Assembly: GCA_002313335.1 (NCBI GenBank)
Contig: DCBC01000161.1
Location: 1 to 5,413, forward strand
Direction of reading: 5' to 3'
From: Porticoccaceae bacterium UBA1117
GTDB taxonomy: Bacteria > Pseudomonadota > Gammaproteobacteria > Pseudomonadales > Porticoccaceae
DNA length: 5,413 bases
The notes below the pieces were generated by a model. That model had not been told where the DNA came from, searched no databases, and worked only from the letters and a program-made list of their open reading frames with translations. A program made the position numbers and the translations under genes. This document shows, in pieces, positions 1 to 5,413 of the stretch. Numbering within the stretch: the first letter of the stretch is position 1; each line of letters starts with the position of its first letter.

Positions 1-659
1 AGTTCAGGTGCAAATTGACCATAATACTGAGTCATATTCTCAACATCCCTTTGAAGCATGGATTCTGCATGGTTATTGGCAGAGGCATCAACTGCTTGAG
101 GAAGATCAATAATGACCGGTCCGTAATCGTCAACTAAGACATTGAATTCGGATAAGTCTCCGTGAACTATGCCTGCACAAAGCATCAATACGACATAGTG
201 CATGACCACAGCATGATCCTCTAGTGCCTGCTCAGCGCTCATCGATACGTCACCCAGTCGAGGTGCGACATCGCCACTCTCATCGGTGACGAGTTCCATC
301 AATAAAACACCATCAAAACACCCATAGGGAATAGGAACACGGACTCCAGCGTTGGCAAGTAAATAGAGTGCATCGACTTCAGCATTCTGCCACGTTTCTT
401 CCTGTTGTTTGCGTCCATACTTGGAGCCTTTCTCCATAGCACGTGCTCGACGCGTGTTGCGAACTTTACGCCCCTCTTGATATTGAGTAGCTTTTTTAAA
501 GCTACGCTTCATAGCCTCTTTATAGACTTTTGCACACCTTATTTCTTTACCGCACTGTACCGTATAGACGGTAGCTTCCTTTCCGCTCATTAGTTGACCG
601 ATAACGGCGTCGATCACGCCGTCTTCAATCAAAGGTAATAGTCTTTTTGGTGTTTTCAT
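1..659 (-). CDS. RIO1-type atypical serine protein kinase, 3' end cut by window edge
   Basis: This is an open frame from an ATG at 659-657 that runs without a stop off the left edge, giving 219 complete codons. The residues seen are those of a RIO-family kinase: nucleotide-binding loop SGKEATVY at 25-32, the phosphate-anchoring lysine K44 in CAKVYK, the catalytic loop HGDLSEFN at 166-173 with D168 and N173, and the metal-binding D185 in IDLPQAVD. The N-terminal MKTPKR and the RKVRNTRRARAMEKGSKYGRK stretch (about 64-84) match, from memory, the bacterial PA4780-type subfamily of Pseudomonas. RIO kinases are small cytosolic ATP-dependent kinases or ATPases; eukaryotic and archaeal members act in small-subunit ribosome maturation, while the bacterial role is poorly defined. 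Family members are somewhat under 300 residues, so about a quarter is probably missing. It lies 31 bases behind the rsmC-like gene. No clear symbol exists for bacterial members. Confidence 0.93.
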   Translation of the reverse strand, partial: MKTPKRLLPLIEDGVIDAVIGQLMSGKEATVYTVQCGKEIRCAKVYKEAMKRSFKKATQYQEGRKVRNTRRARAMEKGSKYGRKQQEETWQNAEVDALYLLANAGVRVPIPYGCFDGVLLMELVTDESGDVAPRLGDVSMSAEQALEDHAVVMHYVVLMLCAGIVHGDLSEFNVLVDDYGPVIIDLPQAVDASANNHAESMLQRDVENMTQYYGQFAPE

Positions 660-669
660 AATTAATTAG

Positions 670-682
670 GCCCTAAGAGGGC
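670..682 (-). promoter_or_regulatory. Short GC-rich hairpin covering the RIO kinase ribosome binding site
   Basis: On the minus strand GCCCT, loop CTT, AGGGC forms a perfect 5-bp stem with a 3-base loop. It starts 8 bases after the rsmC-like stop codon. The AGGG in its 3' arm (674-671) is the only Shine-Dalgarno-like sequence before the RIO kinase ATG, at a rather long spacing of 11 bases. The hairpin could therefore lower translation initiation of the kinase gene or act as a weak transcription pause. It is not followed by a U-run on the minus strand, so a strong intrinsic terminator is unlikely. The structure is seen; the function is inferred. Confidence 0.35.
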
Positions 683-690
683 GTTATTGT

Positions 691-1770
691 TTAGTTACTA
701 AGGGCGACCAGTTTAAACGAACTATTTTTTTCGAGTACTTGGATCGATCTGAAGTACTTTTTTGCCTTTTGCTCTAGCGGAATAAAGGTATTGACCACAA
801 ATAGAGCATGTCCACCGGGCGCCAATAGTCGTCTACTCGCCGCGAGAAACTTAGAACTCATGTCACCATCGACCGCAAAGCCTTGGTGAAAAGGAGGATT
901 ACACCAAATCGTATCGAAGCGTTGGGTAATAGTATCTCCTGCATCTGAGGCTATAACCTGAACCTCGGAAGACGTAGTTTGAAAATTTTCAGTAGTAGCC
1001 AACAAAGCCGCGGCATTATTGTCAGTTGCCGTTATCTGCTCAATACCGAACTCAGTAGCATGGGAACACAAATAGCCATAGCCGCAACCGAGATCAAGAA
1101 GAGATTTAGGTGGTTGTGGGAAGCGCTCGAGGAAAAGAGGTAAATGCTCGACCAAAAAAGCACTACCACGATCAACTTTTTCCCAGCCAAAAATGCCAGG
1201 CTTACTGCGCAGCGAGACATTTTCAATGATGGCAATGTTACGAGTCTTGGCGTAACTCTTATCATCTAGCGGCTCTTTTTCAGCGGGATAAAGCGTAACA
1301 ATAGCGAGGTAATTATTGCCATTCTTTTTGGCCGCAGTGCGGTCACCAAAGAGATTGCATGCATTCTTAACATACGCTTTGATACCGTCATTTTTGTTCC
1401 CAGAAAGTAGCAAAGAGCCCTGAGGTTTTAGTAAATGAAAAGCGTGATTGATCACATGATGGCTGCTTGCTCGCTCTTTACAGACACGAAACAAAATACC
1501 GTCATAGTAGTGATTTTCAAGATGGCTAAAGTCCAAGTCATTAAAGGTTACAGATAACCCCGCGGCTTCTGCCTGTTGGGCAACATCATAACGATTGCTT
1601 ATAATATGAAGCTCGCATTGACAGCGACTTGCAAGATCAGTCCAATTAGTTTGCGCCCAATTTTCATCGGCAATGATTAGATAATTGCCTTTAACTGAGT
1701 ACAACTCCTCGAGAAGTAGAGAGACATTTTTGTCAGTCATTGAACGCTGCAGAGAAAATTTTTCGATCAT
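691..1770 (-). CDS. rsmC: Class I SAM-dependent rRNA methyltransferase, RsmC type (16S rRNA m2G1207)
   Basis: The 359-residue product has the two-domain layout of the RsmC/RlmG family: a degenerate N-terminal methyltransferase-like half (about 1-165) and a catalytic C-terminal half (about 185-359). The C-terminal half carries KPGIFGWEKVDRGS at 190-203, the SAM-binding motif I LDLGCGYGYL at 225-234, acidic D250 after the second strand, and the N-methylation motif NPPFHQGF at 291-298. Such enzymes methylate the exocyclic amine of a guanine; E. coli RsmC (343 residues) modifies G1207 of 16S rRNA in the 30S subunit. The ATG at 1770 overlaps the stop of rsuA as ATGA, implying translational coupling; only a weak AAGTGG lies upstream. 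A second ATG at codon 11 has no better ribosome site. The paralogue RlmG (23S rRNA) shares this layout, so the exact target base is less certain than the family; lying behind rsuA favours 16S. Confidence 0.85.
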   Translation of the reverse strand: MIEKFSLQRSMTDKNVSLLLEELYSVKGNYLIIADENWAQTNWTDLASRCQCELHIISNRYDVAQQAEAAGLSVTFNDLDFSHLENHYYDGILFRVCKERASSHHVINHAFHLLKPQGSLLLSGNKNDGIKAYVKNACNLFGDRTAAKKNGNNYLAIVTLYPAEKEPLDDKSYAKTRNIAIIENVSLRSKPGIFGWEKVDRGSAFLVEHLPLFLERFPQPPKSLLDLGCGYGYLCSHATEFGIEQITATDNNAAALLATTENFQTTSSEVQVIASDAGDTITQRFDTIWCNPPFHQGFAVDGDMSSKFLAASRRLLAPGGHALFVVNTFIPLEQKAKKYFRSIQVLEKNSSFKLVALSN

Positions 1771-2459
1771 AATATACAGGCCACTTCAGCGTCAGATAAA
1801 ATTCTATAGTCGCCTTCGGCTAAGTCATCATCTAGCACGATGTCTCCGACTTGAAAGCGATGGAGCTTAACAACATGATTACCTAAGGCAGCAAACATGC
1901 GCTTAACTTGATGATATTTACCTTCACCGATGGCCAGAGTTAGACGATGGCTATCTAGTTGCTCCATAGTGGCGGGCATGCAACGGTGTTGTTCGCTCTC
2001 TAACAATACGCCATTGGCGAGCCTTTCTTTATAATCATCGCCGATGGGTTCAGCTAGAGTGACTGTATAAAGTTTACTGCATTTAGATCGTGGTGACGTG
2101 ACGCGATGATTCCATTTGCCGTCATCGGTCACTAACAGCAGGCCGGTAGTATCTATGTCTAGGCGGCCGGCAATTTGTAATTCTTCGCTGCGGTGTTCAA
2201 AAATCAGACTTATTGCTGTTGGATGATTATTATCTTTGGTTACCGATACTACACCGGCCGGTTTATTGAGCATAAAATAACGATGCTTATAGGCGCTGAT
2301 GATTGATCCATCTAGACTCACCTGCTGCTCCGAGTTGACCTTAATGGCTGGATTAGTCGTCACTTCATCATCGATGGCTGCGGTCCCGGCTTTGATCATG
2401 CGCTTTACTTCAGAGCGAGAGATGTCGGTAGCATTACTGATATATTTATCTAGGCGCAC
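1767..2459 (-). CDS. rsuA: 16S rRNA pseudouridine(516) synthase RsuA
   Basis: The 230-residue product is almost the length of E. coli RsuA (231). An S4-like RNA-binding domain occupies about residues 1-45 (RLDKYISNA..SRSEVKRMIKAG). The RsuA-family catalytic domain follows with YFMLNKPAGVV at 61-71, the catalytic motif AGRLDIDTTGLL at 97-108 (D101 as the conserved nucleophilic aspartate), and the family C-terminal signature GKYHQVKRMFAALGNHV at 180-196. The enzyme isomerises U516 of 16S rRNA during 30S assembly; relatives RluE and RluF act on 23S rRNA, but length and wording of the motifs fit RsuA best. The start is a GTG at 2459-2457, two bases after the hemB stop, with AAGGAG 12 bases upstream inside the hemB 3' end. 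Its stop overlaps the next gene by 4 bases. It is thus sandwiched in a probable hemB-rsuA-rsmC transcript. Confidence 0.94.
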   Translation of the reverse strand: MRLDKYISNATDISRSEVKRMIKAGTAAIDDEVTTNPAIKVNSEQQVSLDGSIISAYKHRYFMLNKPAGVVSVTKDNNHPTAISLIFEHRSEELQIAGRLDIDTTGLLLVTDDGKWNHRVTSPRSKCSKLYTVTLAEPIGDDYKERLANGVLLESEQHRCMPATMEQLDSHRLTLAIGEGKYHQVKRMFAALGNHVVKLHRFQVGDIVLDDDLAEGDYRILSDAEVACIL

Positions 2460-2461
2460 AG

Positions 2462-3557
<1,096 letters not shown>

Positions 3558-3581
3558 CATGAATATTGCTGTAACTAATTA

Positions 3582-4886
3582 TTAGATTCGAGCAAAAACA
3601 CGCTCTGCGGCATTCAGCGTATCTTCAATATCTTGGTCTGTATGAGCAGCTGACATAAAGCCAGCCTCAAAGGATGCAGGAGCAAGATAGACGCCCTCTT
3701 CCAACATACCGTGGAAAAACTTAGCAAAACGATCAGTGTCACACTTGATAACTTGATCGTAGTTAATAATTTTTTCTTCTTCAGAAAAAAATACTCCCCA
3801 CATCGTTCCCACGTGATTACTAGTCAACGGAATACCTGCTGCTTTTGCTCGCTCGACGAGGCCTTCCACTAAACGTGTTGTGCGAGTAATTACGGGGTCT
3901 AAAAACCCGGGTGCAGATATTAAGTTTAGCGTTGCCAAGCCCGAAGCCATAGCCACCGGGTTACCTGAAAGAGTACCAGCCTGGTACACAGGCCCCAGTG
4001 GCGCTATGTGTTCCATTATGTCTCGTTTTCCACCAAAAGCGCCGACGGGCATACCGCCTCCAATCACCTTGCCAAGACAGATTAGATCAGCATCGATTTT
4101 GTAGTGCCCAATTGCCCCCTGTTGGCTAATGCGAAATCCAGTCATAACTTCGTCTACGATAAGTAGGGCGCCGCTTTCAGTACAGCACTCTCTAAGTGCT
4201 TCTAAAAAACCGGGTATTGGTGGTACACAGTTCATGTTACCTACGACTGGTTCAACAATAATACAGGCAATTTCTTTACCAATTTCAGAGAAGACCTTTT
4301 TGACCTGTTCAATATCATTGTAGGACAGAGTGATGGTGTGATCGGCTAGGCAGGCTGGGACACCCGGGGAGCTGGGAACGCCGAGAGTCAGTGCGCCTGA
4401 GCCAGCTTTCACTAACAGAGAGTCTGAATGACCGTGATAACAGCCTTCAAATTTAACTATTTTATCCCGCCCTGTATAGCCGCGTGCCAAACGAATCGCG
4501 CTCATGGTTGCTTCGGTACCTGAGTTGACCATGCGAATCATTTCCATACCTGGAACGATTGAGCAAATCTTATCTGCCAACTGGATCTCTAGCTCCGTGG
4601 GGGTACCAAATGTCATTGCTTTGTCTAGCTGAGTGCGAATTGCTTGTAATACTGTTTCATGACCATGTCCCAGAAGCATTGGGCCCCAAGATAATACGTA
4701 GTCAATGTAACGATTATTGTCGGCGTCATACATATAAGCACCGCTTGCTCTATCAAAAAAGATGGGCGTTCCGCCCACTGCACCAAAGGCACGTACCGGA
4801 GAATTTACTCCGCCAGGAATTGTTTTCTGGGCAGCTTCAAAAAGTTGTTGTGAGCGTAAATTTGTTGGCTTGACTGTTTGCGGCAT
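3582..4886 (-). CDS. hemL: Glutamate-1-semialdehyde 2,1-aminomutase
   Basis: The 434-residue PLP enzyme moves the amino group of glutamate-1-semialdehyde to give 5-aminolevulinate, the last step of the C5 route from glutamyl-tRNA. It belongs to the class III (fold type I) aminotransferases and is a cytosolic dimer. Seen in the sequence are the family opening [19 protein letters not shown] (23-41), the cofactor phosphate region [17 protein letters not shown] (120-136), the YHGHSD segment (150-155), D245 in VDEVMTGFR contacting the PLP ring nitrogen, and the Schiff-base K273 in [17 protein letters not shown], followed by AGTLSGNP (303-310). Length is normal. The ATG at 4886-4884 has AGGG 7 bases upstream. 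The gene ends in tandem stops TAATAA. It follows hemJ by 78 bases and precedes hemB by 100 bases, so consecutive steps making and using 5-aminolevulinate are adjacent. Confidence 0.98.
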   Translation of the reverse strand: MPQTVKPTNLRSQQLFEAAQKTIPGGVNSPVRAFGAVGGTPIFFDRASGAYMYDADNNRYIDYVLSWGPMLLGHGHETVLQAIRTQLDKAMTFGTPTELEIQLADKICSIVPGMEMIRMVNSGTEATMSAIRLARGYTGRDKIVKFEGCYHGHSDSLLVKAGSGALTLGVPSSPGVPACLADHTITLSYNDIEQVKKVFSEIGKEIACIIVEPVVGNMNCVPPIPGFLEALRECCTESGALLIVDEVMTGFRISQQGAIGHYKIDADLICLGKVIGGGMPVGAFGGKRDIMEHIAPLGPVYQAGTLSGNPVAMASGLATLNLISAPGFLDPVITRTTRLVEGLVERAKAAGIPLTSNHVGTMWGVFFSEEEKIINYDQVIKCDTDRFAKFFHGMLEEGVYLAPASFEAGFMSAAHTDQDIEDTLNAAERVFARI

Positions 4887-4893
4887 TACATTT

Positions 4894-4901
4894 CCCTAGG
4901 G
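4894..4901. repeat. Perfect palindrome CCCTAGGG containing the hemL ribosome binding site
   Basis: The 8-base palindrome CCCTAGGG sits 7 bases before the hemL ATG, and its AGGG half on the minus strand is the Shine-Dalgarno sequence of hemL. As RNA it has no loop, so it is unlikely to fold on itself; a protein site or chance are the remaining explanations. Confidence 0.3.
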
Positions 4902-4964
4902 TCTGGATTATGTTGTTGTATTTGGTGCTATTTCACTTTTTGCTATATGCGGATCATGGCGTTA

Positions 4965-5390
4965 CTAAAACGGTTGTACTATTACTAAAATGACAATGGC
5001 GACTAAAAATATTACCGGTATTTCATTAAATACCCGAAAGTAAACATGGGTTTTTTCATTACGATCCGCCGCTAATTTTTTCATATGGCTAAGACACATG
5101 TAGTGGTAAGCCACCAGTAATACCACAACTCCCACTTTTACTTGAAACCAGGTTGCAGAGAGATAAGCCACTGGCGCCATCGATACTAGCCAAATACCAA
5201 ATACTAATGTGGCAATCATCGACGGGTTCGCTATGCCACGATATAACTTACGTTGCATGACCTTGAAACGTTCAATACTGATAATGTCTTCTGACATCGC
5301 ATGATAAACAAACAGTCGAGGAAGATAAAAAAGTGCCGCAAACCAAGAAATTACAGCGATCACGTGAAAGGCTAATACCCATTTATACAT
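4965..5390 (-). CDS. hemJ: Protoporphyrinogen IX oxidase, HemJ type (membrane protein)
   Basis: The 141-residue protein is a small inner-membrane enzyme of the HemJ (formerly UPF0093) family, which oxidises protoporphyrinogen IX to protoporphyrin IX in many bacteria that lack the oxygen-dependent HemY or the flavodoxin-like HemG. Four hydrophobic segments are seen at about 3-25, 55-77, 81-102 and 121-141. Family signatures are the first helix with H9 and W16 followed by LFYLPRLFVYH (20-30), YRGIANPSM at 50-58, and WFQVKVGVVVLLVAYHYMC at 81-99 with K85 and H96. The usual length is 140-180 residues, so it is complete. The ATG at 5390-5388 has AAGGGG 10 bases upstream. It ends with TAG directly followed by TAA. 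Whether it is co-transcribed with hemL across the 78-base gap, or with a gene beyond the right edge, cannot be decided here. Confidence 0.95.
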   Translation of the reverse strand: MYKWVLAFHVIAVISWFAALFYLPRLFVYHAMSEDIISIERFKVMQRKLYRGIANPSMIATLVFGIWLVSMAPVAYLSATWFQVKVGVVVLLVAYHYMCLSHMKKLAADRNEKTHVYFRVFNEIPVIFLVAIVILVIVQPF

Positions 5391-5400
5391 TTTATTAATG

Positions 5401-5406
5401 CCCCTT
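5401..5406 (-). promoter_or_regulatory. Ribosome binding site of hemJ
   Basis: AAGGGG on the minus strand, 10 bases before the hemJ ATG, is a good Shine-Dalgarno match and supports this start. It overlaps a TAA at 5407-5405 that might be the stop codon of a gene to the right; only a few bases of that gene would be in the window, so this cannot be confirmed. Confidence 0.6.
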
Positions 5407-5413
5407 AGGCTTG

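Noticed and set aside
405..593. 62-codon open frame on the plus strand
   Set aside because: It lies wholly antisense to the RIO kinase gene, whose nucleotide-binding loop and lysine are encoded here on the minus strand.
670..690. Rho-independent terminator between the rsmC-like gene and the RIO kinase gene
   Set aside because: The stem is only 5 bp and no U-run follows on the minus strand; the T-rich side lies on the plus strand, where no gene ends here.
1032..1265. 77-codon hydrophobic open frame on the minus strand
   Set aside because: It is out of frame inside the catalytic half of the rsmC-like gene, whose motif I is encoded in the same bases; the hydrophobic look is a frame-shift by-product.
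4559..4873. 104-codon open frame on the plus strand
   Set aside because: It is antisense to the 5' part of hemL, which has full family motifs; its translation shows no recognisable domain and it has no clear ribosome binding site.
4907..4936. GTGAAA, 18 bases, CATAAT as a sigma-70 promoter for hemL
   Set aside because: The -35 matches at only four of six positions, and the start of transcription would fall about three bases before the Shine-Dalgarno sequence, so support is too weak to list it as a promoter.

Overview
This 5.4 kb window reads as an ordinary, tightly packed stretch of a gammaproteobacterial chromosome. All six genes lie on the minus strand. The HemB, RsuA and RIO-kinase proteins resemble Pseudomonas and E. 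coli homologues closely from memory. Base composition looks mid-40s % GC by eye, which together with the gene set would suit a free-living, possibly marine, gammaproteobacterium; genus cannot be read from the sequence. No mobile element, CRISPR array, tRNA, rRNA gene or direct repeat was seen, and no stretch over 300 bases lacks a gene (the longest gap is 100 bases).

In transcription order (right to left) the layout is: hemJ (5390-4965, protoporphyrinogen IX oxidase of the membrane type), a 78-base gap, hemL (4886-3582, glutamate-1-semialdehyde aminomutase), a 100-base gap, hemB (3481-2462, porphobilinogen synthase), a 2-base gap, rsuA (2459-1767, 16S rRNA pseudouridine synthase, GTG start), a 4-base ATGA overlap, rsmC-like methyltransferase (1770-691), a 31-base gap with a small hairpin, and a RIO1-type atypical protein kinase (659 to beyond the left edge, C-terminus missing).

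Functionally there are two blocks. The right block is tetrapyrrole synthesis by the C5 route: HemL makes 5-aminolevulinate, HemB condenses two of these to porphobilinogen, and HemJ acts near the end of the pathway making protoporphyrin IX. The left block concerns the small ribosomal subunit: RsuA and an RsmC-type enzyme modify 16S rRNA, and a RIO kinase follows them. hemB, rsuA and rsmC are close enough to be one transcript with translational coupling, so the two blocks are physically joined.

No clearly novel system is present. The points most worth a second look are the placement of a bacterial RIO1-type kinase directly behind two 16S rRNA modification genes, a strong unassigned ribosome binding site with a possible 11-codon leader ORF in the hemL-hemB gap, and a hairpin that covers the only plausible ribosome binding site of the RIO kinase gene. 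No convincing sigma-70 promoter or rho-independent terminator was found; any main promoter may lie to the right of the window.
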